Below are positions 1 through 5,453 of a stretch of DNA of 5,453 bases, piece by piece. The DNA comes from Oscillospiraceae bacterium. Lineage in GTDB: Bacteria; Bacillota; Clostridia; Oscillospirales; Ruminococcaceae. Both the position numbers and the translations under genes were made by a program. Under the pieces are notes generated by a model that saw nothing but the letters and a program-made list of their open reading frames with translations, had not been told where the DNA came from and searched no databases. The DNA is taken from positions 1-5,453 of the forward strand of contig JAHHTS010000129.1 in assembly GCA_020024475.1 (NCBI GenBank), in the 5' to 3' direction. The number at the start of each line of letters is the position of its first letter. Positions within the stretch are counted from its first letter, which is position 1.

Positions 1-1
1 A

Positions 2-403
2 ATAGGTAAAAAACTTAAAAATGCACGAGTGCAGTCGGGAATGACACAAGAAAATGTTGCGGAAAAAATCAATGTGTCAAGGCAGACGATTTCAAACTGG
101 GAAAATGAAAAATCTTATCCAGACATTATGAGTGTAATAGAGTTGAGCAATCTATATTCTATAAGTCTTGATGTATTGCTAAAGGGTGATGAAAAAATGA
201 TTGAACATTTAGAAGAAAGTACAAATGTTGTAAAAAGTAACAAAAAAATGATAGGGGCAATTATTGTAAATATCGTTGTCGTAGCATTGCTACTCACATT
301 AAATATGTTTATCCCCGATAACCGTTATTTCTTAGTTGGAGTATTTTTTCTTATGGTTATCACTTCATCAGCATTACTGTACCAGATAATCAAAAAATTT
401 TAA
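2..403 (+). CDS. Xre-family HTH regulator with two-helix membrane tail (5' end outside window)
   Basis: Probable DNA-binding transcription regulator anchored in the cytoplasmic membrane. The frame is open from the window edge and the visible product is 133 residues. It starts IGKKLKNAR, which normally sits only a few residues after the initiator Met of Xre proteins, so very little is missing. The GTG at 29 falls inside the first HTH helix and is not the true start. The HTH core has the usual order: MTQENVAEKINVSRQTISNW (about residues 14-33), then WENEKSYPD and the LDVLL end of the fold. Two hydrophobic helices follow, at about 83-103 and 109-129, ending in a short Lys-rich tail, so almost nothing is exposed outside. 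The stop TAA overlaps the ribosome site of the next gene, so the two are very probably co-transcribed. The DNA target is unknown; autoregulation is common in this family but cannot be checked because the promoter lies outside the window. Confidence 0.9.
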   Translation: MGKKLKNARVQSGMTQENVAEKINVSRQTISNWENEKSYPDIMSVIELSNLYSISLDVLLKGDEKMIEHLEESTNVVKSNKKMIGAIIVNIVVVALLLTLNMFIPDNRYFLVGVFFLMVITSSALLYQIIKKF

Positions 404-418
404 GGAGGATATTTTGTT

Positions 419-751
419 ATGGATTTGAACATAGTTTTAGTGGTGATTTTTGGAGCTGTTGCACTTGTAGGAGCGTTTTGTGTTGTGTTTCAGATTTATC
501 ATATGACCGTTATAGACGCAACAGCCAGAGGATTAAAGCATCCTAAATTTTGGGGAATATTTACAATGAGTGGGAATCATTCAAGTGGTTTGCTTGTGTA
601 TTTGATTGGAAGAAGAAAATACCCTATTGTAAATATGAGTGAAAGTAACGCAAAAGAATTAGAAAAACATAAAAAATCAGCAGGTGTTGGATTGTTATTT
701 TTGGTAACTGGCATATTTGGTATAATAGTCATAACCTTCATTGCAATATAA
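419..751 (+). CDS. Small membrane protein, function unknown, paired with the Xre regulator
   Basis: I do not recognise a named family. The 110-residue product has a hydrophobic helix at about 3-26, a central part at 27-70 with a weaker hydrophobic stretch (about 43-63), a polar Lys/Glu-rich linker at 71-87, and a C-terminal helix at about 88-109. The central pattern (DATARGLKHPKFWG, then GLLVYLIGRRKYP) loosely resembles the 'residue-A-x-x-RG...W...G..YL..R' layout of small PLDc_N-like membrane proteins; that is a visual resemblance only. The start is ATG 419, with AAGGAGG at 402-408 and a 10-base spacer. The gene begins 15 bases after the regulator stop, so the two form a tight pair. A membrane regulator followed by a small membrane protein suggests a sensor/partner unit, but this is inferred from position only. 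No intrinsic terminator is evident after the stop. Confidence 0.75.
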   Translation: MDLNIVLVVIFGAVALVGAFCVVFQIYHMTVIDATARGLKHPKFWGIFTMSGNHSSGLLVYLIGRRKYPIVNMSESNAKELEKHKKSAGVGLLFLVTGIFGIIVITFIAI

Positions 752-810
752 GCTTTTGTTATATATGAATCGTATAGTATTAAAAAATTTTGTGGAGTTA
801 AAAAGCTTAT
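748..810. repeat. 10-bp perfect inverted repeat in the convergent intergenic gap
   Basis: ATAAGCTTTT at 748-757 is the exact reverse complement of AAAAGCTTAT at 801-810, with 43 bases between the arms. The left arm contains the stop codon of the small membrane protein, and the right arm lies 14 bases beyond the stop of the convergent Xre gene. The loop is long and A+T-rich, and both arms contain AAGCTT, which is itself palindromic. It could be a weak bidirectional terminator or mRNA 3'-end structure, or chance. No GC-rich stem with a U-tract is visible in the gap. Confidence 0.3.
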
Positions 811-824
811 GAAGGTGAAAATAT

Positions 825-1553
825 TTATTTTAGTTCTAAATTATATGCGGTATTATAATATTCTACCATTGTATGCAAAACATCTTCGATATCACTGCGA
901 TGTTCGGAAGATGTAAGATGGTCGTTTGTTTCAAGTTTATTATATTTTATTTTACCATTTTCGGTAATCCATCCTTTGACTGTAGCATCAAGTCCGTAAT
1001 CCACACTAAAAAAGTATTTGTGATTATCATAATTCAAAATAAGGTTACAGGATAGGGTTTCATTTCTATATTGAGCAGTAATTTGTTGAAGATTAAATTC
1101 AAATTCCATAAAAGGTAATTTTTGATTAGGTAGTTTATATAATGTATCAACATCAGATTTTACATAAATGCCATTATTTAATGTAAATCCTAACTCTGAA
1201 ACGGTATTAGCGAACGCTTCATTTTTGTTCGTAGCGTGTATTTTCCAAAACCCGTAAAATGCCACATAAAAACATAGTATAATGCAGATCAGCAGCAGTA
1301 TTTTTTTAGAAATACGAACAATTTTTTCATGCATATCTATTTTATCTACATAGTTATGATCTGCATTTAGTAATGAATCAAGAGAAACATTGTACGTATT
1401 ACAGATAGTTATAAGTAACTGTAAATCAGGGATGCTCCTTTCGTTTTCCCAACTTGAAACAGTTTGTCTTGAGATACCAAATTTATTGGCATATTCTTCT
1501 TGAGTCAAATGATTGTCAACTCTTGTTTTCTTTATCATTTCAGCAATCGTCAT
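825..1553 (-). CDS. Membrane-anchored Xre-family regulator with extracytoplasmic domain
   Basis: The 242-residue protein has an N-terminal Xre HTH (LTQEEYANKFGISRQTVSSW, about residues 16-35, with the usual WENERSIPD and VSLDSLLNAD following). A Lys/Arg-bearing linker leads to a single membrane helix at about 85-102, then to a roughly 135-residue C-terminal domain that I do not recognise. With the DNA-binding end in the cytoplasm and one helix, the C-terminal domain should lie outside. This layout suits a one-component sensor or an immunity protein with regulatory output. The start chosen is ATG 1553, giving MTIAEMIKKTR, the normal N-terminus for the family. Its ATG overlaps the transporter stop (ATGA), implying translational coupling. 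The alternative ATG at 1568 adds only MGIYN and has GGGGAGG just 1 base upstream, too close to use; that same GGGGAGG is 16 bases from the chosen ATG, rather far, which also fits coupling. It is the last gene of the peptide-export operon. Confidence 0.85.
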   Translation of the reverse strand: MTIAEMIKKTRVDNHLTQEEYANKFGISRQTVSSWENERSIPDLQLLITICNTYNVSLDSLLNADHNYVDKIDMHEKIVRISKKILLLICIILCFYVAFYGFWKIHATNKNEAFANTVSELGFTLNNGIYVKSDVDTLYKLPNQKLPFMEFEFNLQQITAQYRNETLSCNLILNYDNHKYFFSVDYGLDATVKGWITENGKIKYNKLETNDHLTSSEHRSDIEDVLHTMVEYYNTAYNLELK

Positions 1554-3691
1554 GTTGTATATTCCCATGCCTCCCCATTAAGTACTTTCTTATATTCTAA
1601 GTTATTTTGTAATAATTGTAAATGATGATTTTGGTGTAATTTTCCGGTACTGTCAATAAATAATATGATGTCATTATTATGCAATAATTTGACGTTATGT
1701 GATATTATGATACAGGTTTTACTTTTTAATTTTTTCTTTATGTAGTCTACAATAATACACTCACTTCCAAAATCCAAATGGCAGGTTGCTTCATCAAAAA
1801 TATATATCGGGACATCGTGCATTATAGCTCTGGCAAGAGCAATACGTTGTTTTTCACCACCAGATAAATTAGTGCCATTTTCTAATAAGTGGCTATCAAG
1901 ATCAAGTCCTCTTGAATCCATCATCTGTCGAATACCGATAATTTCAATGACTTCATTAAACAATAATGAATCATAATTTTCTTTCCACATTAAAATATTT
2001 TCTTTGATTGTTCCTGAAAAGATTTCAGGTTCTTGTGATAAATATAAAATCTGCTTTGATAAATTGGTAAAACTCTCTTTTTTATTGCTCCCCCATATAA
2101 TATCCCCCTTATTATAAGCTATTAAACCTGCCAAAGTTTTGGCTAATGTTGACTTCCCACAGCCACTGGAACCTACTAAAAATATTTTTTCACCGGCATT
2201 GATAGTGAAGGACAAGTCTCTTAAAATAGGGGTGTCATAGCCATATGCGATATCCAAGTTTTCTACGGAAATTTTTCCATTAACAGTATTTTGGGCGTGA
2301 TTAATTTTTTCGGGTTCACCATAGGCAAAGATATCTTCTATTCTATGGAATGTGAGTATCGTTTCTTGTAAAGAAGGTAGGATACCGAGTAAATTTCTTA
2401 CAGGAGATAAGAAAAAGCTTACAAAGCTTTCAAAAGCTAACAATGTACCGAATGACATATTATGTGTAATAACAGAGTGGATTCCAAATACCAAAATGAT
2501 TAGCATAACCATATGTTCTATTGTGCCTAAAATTTCACTTAAGACAATAGACAGCTTATTTAGAGCATATTCTTGAGCACTAACAAACTTAATTTCGTTT
2601 TGCATTTTCTTGCTATATTTGGTGTTTTCAAAGCTTTTTAATGATATCAAATTTTCAATGGTCTCTTTTATGTGTGTGATCAATAATGATTCTTTGTCCA
2701 TAATAGTTTTGCTCAACTCAAAAAGCTTTTTCTTAGAAATAATAAAGGAGATTATGTAAGCTGCAACTATAATTAAGACGATATAAAACATAACGGGATT
2801 AATCCCTATTAAAATAATTGCACCAGCAATTAAAGAAATACATTCTAGAATTACGGAAGAAAAAATAGAAATCATGGTTTCCGCAACAACAGAAAGCCTA
2901 TAATATCGGTCAAGAATTCCTCCGCTTGTATAATCTTCTTTTTTTTGAATAGAAATATTTAACAGTGATTCTAAAAACTTATTTTGAAGTGAAATATCTA
3001 ATTCTTTTTTTGAATAGGCAATTAGCATTCTTTTTGCAATAAAAAGAATGCTGAGTAATAAGTAACTAATTCCCATCGTAATAAAAAGAGTGTTTAATTG
3101 CGGTGTGAATTCTGAAAGTCCAAGTTGAATTTGATCTATAATATTTCTATATAAAAACGTTGTTAATATAGTCACAGCCATGAGCGTAACAGAAAAGATT
3201 ATCATCAAAAAGAGTAGTTTTTTCTGTTGAAAAAGTATATTCAAACAGCTGGATTTTTTGGTGATTATGGTAGATTTGGAATCTGAAATTTTTGTAATAA
3301 TTACAGCATAATTTGACCATATTCTAGAAAAATCTTCTTTTGTAATCACGCGTTTTCCAATATTGGGATCCCATAAAAAAACATGGTGAGAAGTTTTTTT
3401 ATATAATACTACATAATGCGACTCATTATCTTCATTTATCATAACCAAAATAGGTTTTTTGTTTTCTGATAGCAGGGCATATAATTCTATATCGTCACCT
3501 TCAACTGCTAATGTTTCTACTCCTAGAGTGCGAAAAGTTTCTGTTATGCCATATAAACTTAATCCGTCATTTCCGAGAAATATATTTTTTCTAAGTGTCA
3601 TTTCATCAACAGAGATTTTTAAAAATCTACATATTGTTAAAATGCATGCTAAGCCACAATCGTTTTCATCATGTTGTAAACATCCTCTCAT
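1550..3691 (-). CDS. Peptidase-containing ABC transporter (C39 protease, export domain, ATPase)
   Basis: This protein cleaves the leader from a double-glycine-type precursor and exports the core using ATP. The 713-residue length is normal for the class. Residues 1-140 are the C39 cysteine protease: QHDENDCGLAC carries oxyanion Gln6 and catalytic Cys12, with His92 (ESHYVV) and Asp108 (LWDP) completing the triad. About 155-440 is the multi-helix ABC exporter domain. About 475-713 is the ATPase: Walker A GSSGCGKST (507-515), Q-loop Gln553, signature LSGGE (609-613), Walker B IYIFDEAT with Asp633/Glu634, and switch His665. Every catalytic residue checked is present, so it should be active. ATG 3691 was chosen because GGAGGG sits 6 bases upstream and the protein then opens directly on the C39 motif; the in-frame ATG at 3727 lies inside the peptide gene without a ribosome site. 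It starts 23 bases after the precursor gene and overlaps the next gene by 4 bases. No HlyD-type accessory gene is visible. Confidence 0.96.
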   Translation of the reverse strand: MRGCLQHDENDCGLACILTICRFLKISVDEMTLRKNIFLGNDGLSLYGITETFRTLGVETLAVEGDDIELYALLSENKKPILVMINEDNESHYVVLYKKTSHHVFLWDPNIGKRVITKEDFSRIWSNYAVIITKISDSKSTIITKKSSCLNILFQQKKLLFLMIIFSVTLMAVTILTTFLYRNIIDQIQLGLSEFTPQLNTLFITMGISYLLLSILFIAKRMLIAYSKKELDISLQNKFLESLLNISIQKKEDYTSGGILDRYYRLSVVAETMISIFSSVILECISLIAGAIILIGINPVMFYIVLIIVAAYIISFIISKKKLFELSKTIMDKESLLITHIKETIENLISLKSFENTKYSKKMQNEIKFVSAQEYALNKLSIVLSEILGTIEHMVMLIILVFGIHSVITHNMSFGTLLAFESFVSFFLSPVRNLLGILPSLQETILTFHRIEDIFAYGEPEKINHAQNTVNGKISVENLDIAYGYDTPILRDLSFTINAGEKIFLVGSSGCGKSTLAKTLAGLIAYNKGDIIWGSNKKESFTNLSKQILYLSQEPEIFSGTIKENILMWKENYDSLLFNEVIEIIGIRQMMDSRGLDLDSHLLENGTNLSGGEKQRIALARAIMHDVPIYIFDEATCHLDFGSECIIVDYIKKKLKSKTCIIISHNVKLLHNNDIILFIDSTGKLHQNHHLQLLQNNLEYKKVLNGEAWEYTT

Positions 3692-3697
3692 ACATTT

Positions 3698-3703
3698 CCC
3701 TCC
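3698..3703 (-). promoter_or_regulatory. Ribosome binding site that fixes the transporter start
   Basis: On the minus strand this reads GGAGGG, 6 bases before ATG 3691. It lies downstream of the alternative ATG 3727 and so favours the shorter 713-residue protein. It sits in the 23-base gap after the precursor-peptide stop, allowing strong independent initiation of the transporter. Confidence 0.8.
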
Positions 3704-3714
3704 GTTAAATGGAC

Positions 3715-3927
3715 TTATTTTCCACATTTTCTAAAACAAGTAAAGATAAAAACTTTCCCTTTGTGATCTTCATAGTTTTCTCGATGCCTATCTGCAGCTT
3801 TTCCAACTTCCAGTAAGCTACCGTAATACGGTTTGCTAATGTAATTGGTTTTATCGAGACATACCCAATGAAAATGTGCGTGACCGGCGTGAATATTTCT
3901 GGTTTCTTCTACATTTAATACTTTCAT
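3715..3927 (-). CDS. Precursor peptide with double-glycine-type leader (bacteriocin-like or signal peptide)
   Basis: This 70-residue peptide is the likely substrate of the adjacent C39 transporter. Its first 15 residues match the double-glycine leader pattern position by position: Leu4 at -12, Asn5 at -11, Glu8 at -8, Ile12 at -4, and Ala14-Gly15 at -2/-1. The usual Gly at -2 is Ala. Cleavage after Gly15 would release a 55-residue core beginning HAHFHWVC. The core has Cys at 23, 64 and 68, His at 16, 18, 20, 48 and 55, and 10 Lys/Arg against 6 Asp/Glu, so it is mildly basic. One disulfide plus a free Cys, dimerisation, or metal binding by the Cys/His set are all possible. No modification enzyme (lanthionine, radical SAM) is in view, favouring an unmodified class II-like bacteriocin or pheromone. 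ATG 3927 has AAGGAGG at 3934-3940 with a 6-base spacer. First gene of the operon. Activity and target are unknown. Confidence 0.88.
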   Translation of the reverse strand: MKVLNVEETRNIHAGHAHFHWVCLDKTNYISKPYYGSLLEVGKAADRHRENYEDHKGKVFIFTCFRKCGK

Positions 3928-4004
3928 ATTGATCCTCCTTTGCTTTTGCTATAAGCATGTCATTGTGTTTGGTTATAGGTAGTAACAGTTATTTTCTAGA
4001 ATTA

Positions 4005-4033
4005 AGTATATCGTACGAGATTGCATAGAGAAA
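4005..4033 (-). promoter_or_regulatory. Candidate promoter for the peptide-transporter-regulator operon
   Basis: Read on the minus strand there is a TATACT at 4010-4005 (5 of 6 to the sigma-A -10 consensus), 17 bases downstream of a weak TTTCTC at 4033-4028. Transcription would start about 70 bases upstream of the peptide start. An alternative pair is TTTACA (4059-4054) with TATCTT (4037-4032), spacing 16, and the sequence does not decide between them. The palindrome TCGTACGA lies directly against the TATACT, where a bound regulator would block polymerase. Confidence 0.4.
4008..4021. promoter_or_regulatory. Near-palindrome around TCGTACGA, candidate operator
   Basis: TCGTACGA at 4011-4018 is a perfect 8-bp palindrome, and pairing continues outward with one mismatch to 14 bp (ATATCGTACGAGAT). 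It abuts the candidate -10 box of the minus-strand operon. A short near-symmetric site of this size is what Xre dimers typically bind, so the operon's own regulator is a reasonable candidate. Binding is inferred. Confidence 0.35.
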
Positions 4034-4044
4034 GATAAGTTCAC

Positions 4045-4059
4045 TTTACATGTTGTAAA
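4045..4059. promoter_or_regulatory. Perfect inverted repeat TTTACA-TGT-TGTAAA, candidate operator
   Basis: Perfect 6-bp arms separated by 3 bases in the divergent gap. On the minus strand the second arm can serve as a TTTACA -35 box of the alternative operon promoter, so a protein bound here could control peptide expression. Further TGTAAA copies occur at 4089-4094 and 4114-4119, toward the permease gene, so the same factor might touch both directions. A+T-rich DNA produces such repeats by chance fairly often. Confidence 0.35.
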
Positions 4060-4091
4060 AATAGCTTGAATAACATTTAAAACTAAGATGT

Positions 4092-4103
4092 AAAGAGCTC
4101 TTT
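4092..4103. repeat. 12-bp perfect palindrome AAAGAGCTCTTT
   Basis: Perfect 12-bp palindrome 58 bases upstream of the permease start. It overlaps the TGTAAA at 4089-4094, which is also a possible weak -10 for the permease (TTGAAT at 4066-4071, 17-base spacer). It could be an operator or part of a 5' leader hairpin; with no loop, a stable hairpin is less likely than a protein site. No clearly better promoter for the permease is visible between here and 4160. Confidence 0.35.
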
Positions 4104-4160
4104 GCTTTATTTTTGTAAATAGGAGATGTCATAATAAAATAAAAAAGGAGGAAATAGACG

Positions 4161-5021
4161 ATGCTAAAACTTATAGTTGCAGAAATTAAACGTTATATAA
4201 GTTCACTATATTACTTGGGTGTGCTTATTGCTTTATTCCTGTTTCACGCATTTAAAATAGAAGGACGTATATATTTCATATACATACACTGGGGAAATGG
4301 ATTTTTGGATAATATAAGTTTTATTTGTATCGTTCTTTCGATTTTAATGTCCATTTATATAGGGGAAGAATTTTCAAATCATACTATCCAAAATAAAATT
4401 TATTTAGGGTATAAGAAAAGCCAAATTTATATCGCAGAAACGATTGCTTGTGCTTTGGGTGGTGGAAGTCTTGTGCTATTTGATTCTTTATTTAATTTAT
4501 TAACGGATTGGATTAGAAGTGGTAAAGTTGGATCTTCTTTTTTCTTTATTATTTTTAATACATTGATTTTTATGATTGTAATTGGCACAATATCGGTTAT
4601 TATTTGTGGTTTAAGTTTTTTAATAAAAAGACGTTTCATAACACCAATATTGCTGATGTTTTTAGCAATATTTTTAATAAATAATGGACGTAGAAGTCTT
4701 GCATTACTAACAGATTATGAAAGTTTTTTTGTAGAAGCGAATGAAGAAAATGATCCTGCTTCAAAAGATTTAATGGAAACTTTTACGGGAGAATTAAGTG
4801 AAGAACAGAGAAAACAGCTGAACATGAAGATTACATTTTCCACATATGCTCAATGCAATTATTCTACATACATAACAACAGAGACACCAGAAGATAAACC
4901 CAAACAGTCCCTTTGGTTTAAAAGTTGTAAGTACCATATCGACTTTGTACTTGCTGATTTGATTTTCTCATCACTTTTTGTTGCGATATGTGTAAATATG
5001 TTTAAAAGGCAAAATATATAA
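4161..5021 (+). CDS. ABC-2-like transporter permease subunit, substrate unknown
   Basis: The 286-residue protein is predicted to sit in the membrane with about six helices: near 15-31, 50-67, 90-113, 126-153, 158-174 and 261-280. A roughly 85-residue polar, acidic loop (175-258) lies before the last helix and probably faces outside. The stretch YIGEEFSNHTIQNKIYLGYKKSQIY (67-90) is typical of ABC-2 permeases (G-x-EF...T..NK...G..R/K..I), which work with a separate ATPase. No ATPase is encoded in the window, so it is either an orphan or its partner has been lost. The start is ATG 4161, with AAGGAGG at 4145-4151 and a 9-base spacer. It is transcribed divergently from the peptide operon across a 233-base shared gap, so a role in immunity or efflux of the peptide is possible but unproven. 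A strong ribosome site overlapping its stop suggests the operon once continued downstream. Confidence 0.8.
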   Translation: MLKLIVAEIKRYISSLYYLGVLIALFLFHAFKIEGRIYFIYIHWGNGFLDNISFICIVLSILMSIYIGEEFSNHTIQNKIYLGYKKSQIYIAETIACALGGGSLVLFDSLFNLLTDWIRSGKVGSSFFFIIFNTLIFMIVIGTISVIICGLSFLIKRRFITPILLMFLAIFLINNGRRSLALLTDYESFFVEANEENDPASKDLMETFTGELSEEQRKQLNMKITFSTYAQCNYSTYITTETPEDKPKQSLWFKSCKYHIDFVLADLIFSSLFVAICVNMFKRQNI

Positions 5022-5075
5022 GGAGGGATTTTAAGAATGGCTACAAGACCAGAGCTGACGCAAGAACCCGTATGA
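5020..5075 (+). other. Strong ribosome site and 12-codon open frame at the junction
   Basis: AAGGAGGG at 5020-5027 overlaps the permease stop. Nine bases later ATG 5037 opens a frame encoding only MATRPELTQEPV before TGA at 5073-5075. The TGA overlaps ATG 5072, which is in frame with the surface-protein fragment (ATGA). The most likely reading is that this was the start of the next gene of the permease operon, cut off when the G+C-richer DNA was joined here. A short leader frame that allows coupled re-initiation on the fragment is also possible. I do not claim a functional peptide. Confidence 0.4.
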
Positions 5076-5453
5076 GTGCCGACCAGATAAGCGACGTTGC
5101 CTTATCTATCGAATATATGAAACAGTACACAGACAGCCACAGCGGAATAAGCAACAATCACGCCTACCTTTTAAGACAGCTTGTAGTCTGGCAGAGATTG
5201 AGCGTACATCTTGGCTGGCAATGTGATAACGTGCGAGCTTCTTATGATGAAAATCCAAAGGCAACGCAGGACGAAGTTTTCTCTGGTGCAAAAGCCTTTG
5301 TTAAAGAGAATAAAGGACGCTATGAATGTGGCGGTTATATCTACTCTGGCGAGGGGCAGGAATTAGGGCAGTTCTGGGCGAATCTGAATGTCGGAAATGC
5401 GAAACTTAAAAAGACTTCCAGTAATACCAGCATTACAGACGGTAACGGGAATT
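5042..5453 (+). pseudogene. Headless fragment of a Cna-B/SpaA-type surface protein of mobile-element type (3' end outside window)
   Basis: The frame reads through ADARTRMSADQISDVALS, then SHSGISNNHAYLLRQLVVWQ, GWQCDNVRASYDE, ECGGYIYSGEGQELGQFW, and NAKLKKTSSNTSITDGNGN at the window edge. I recognise this style from large cell-wall-anchored proteins with repeated Cna-B (SpaA) folds carried by conjugative elements of gut Clostridia. KLKKTSSNTSITDGNGN looks like the opening strand of the first Cna-B domain, where a Lys forms the isopeptide bond. RQLVVW may correspond to the TQxAIW-like glutamine motif of thioester adhesin domains; this is inference. The signal peptide and all N-terminal sequence are absent: the frame is closed upstream by TAA at 5003-5005, and the only nearby in-frame ATG (5072) has no ribosome site of its own. 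G+C is about 50% here (30 of 60 in 5161-5220) against 25% in the permease (15 of 60 in 4561-4620). It is either a truncated gene or an assembly join. Confidence 0.65.

Noticed and set aside
29..31. GTG 29 as the start of the first regulator.
   Set aside because: The frame continues upstream to the window edge with typical Xre N-terminal sequence (IGKKLKNAR), so the true start is outside the window.
748..810. The 10-bp inverted repeat as ends of an insertion sequence.
   Set aside because: Only 43 bases lie between the arms, with no transposase and no target duplication seen; it is kept only as a weak repeat.
1554..1568. Longer start of the membrane-anchored regulator at ATG 1568.
   Set aside because: GGGGAGG is only 1 base from this ATG, and the added MGIYN is outside the normal Xre N-terminus; the ATGA overlap at 1553 is the better choice, though not certain.
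2352..2576. Plus-strand frame of 74 codons inside the transporter gene.
   Set aside because: It is antisense to well-conserved transporter sequence and has no recognisable protein features.
3692..3727. Longer transporter start at ATG 3727 adding 12 residues (MWKISPFNGGKC).
   Set aside because: This ATG lies inside the 3' end of the peptide gene with no ribosome site, whereas ATG 3691 has GGAGGG 6 bases upstream and leads straight into the C39 motif.
3459..3734. Plus-strand frame of 91 codons opposite the C39 domain.
   Set aside because: It is a shadow of the protease-coding strand with no domain-like composition.
3928..4160. A second small precursor peptide or a riboswitch in the divergent gap.
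   Set aside because: I found no additional frame with both a ribosome site and a leader pattern, and no recognisable riboswitch core; the palindromes are short and fit protein sites better.
5106..5291. Minus-strand frame of 61 codons opposite the surface-protein fragment.
   Set aside because: The plus-strand reading has clear family-like motifs; this one is an antisense shadow.

Overview
This is a low-GC Firmicutes accessory region, most likely from a gut Clostridia/Lachnospiraceae-type genome. That assignment rests on A+T-rich genes, strong AAGGAGG-type ribosome sites, Xre-type regulators with membrane tails, and a surface-protein fragment of a kind I associate with integrative conjugative elements of this group. 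It rests on recognised protein motifs only, not on any database search.

Layout, left to right. (1) Positions 2-751 (+) hold the 3' part of a helix-turn-helix regulator with a two-helix membrane tail, followed closely by a 110-residue small membrane protein. (2) Positions 825-3927 (-) hold a compact three-gene operon, read right to left. It begins with a 70-residue precursor peptide that has a double-glycine-type leader (ending Ala-Gly) and a His/Cys-containing core. Next is a complete peptidase-containing ABC transporter (C39 protease, six-helix export domain, ATPase). Last is a membrane-anchored Xre regulator whose start overlaps the transporter stop (ATGA). (3) Positions 3928-4160 are a divergent control region with several palindromes. 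(4) Positions 4161-5021 (+) encode an ABC-2-like multi-pass permease without an ATPase partner in view. (5) Near 5037-5055 base composition jumps from about 25% to about 50% G+C. From there to the window end lies a headless fragment of a Cna-B/SpaA-type surface protein.

Working model: the peptide is made as a precursor. The C39 domain of the transporter trims its leader and the same protein exports the core. The co-translated membrane regulator, with its C-terminal domain outside the cell, is well placed to sense the exported peptide or protect against it. The divergent permease could be an immunity/efflux part or a regulated target. The peptide-to-transporter link is well supported by motifs and spacing. 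The regulatory or immunity roles of the other two genes are inference. The adhesin fragment appears to mark a rearrangement junction (or an assembly join) that cut off whatever followed the permease.
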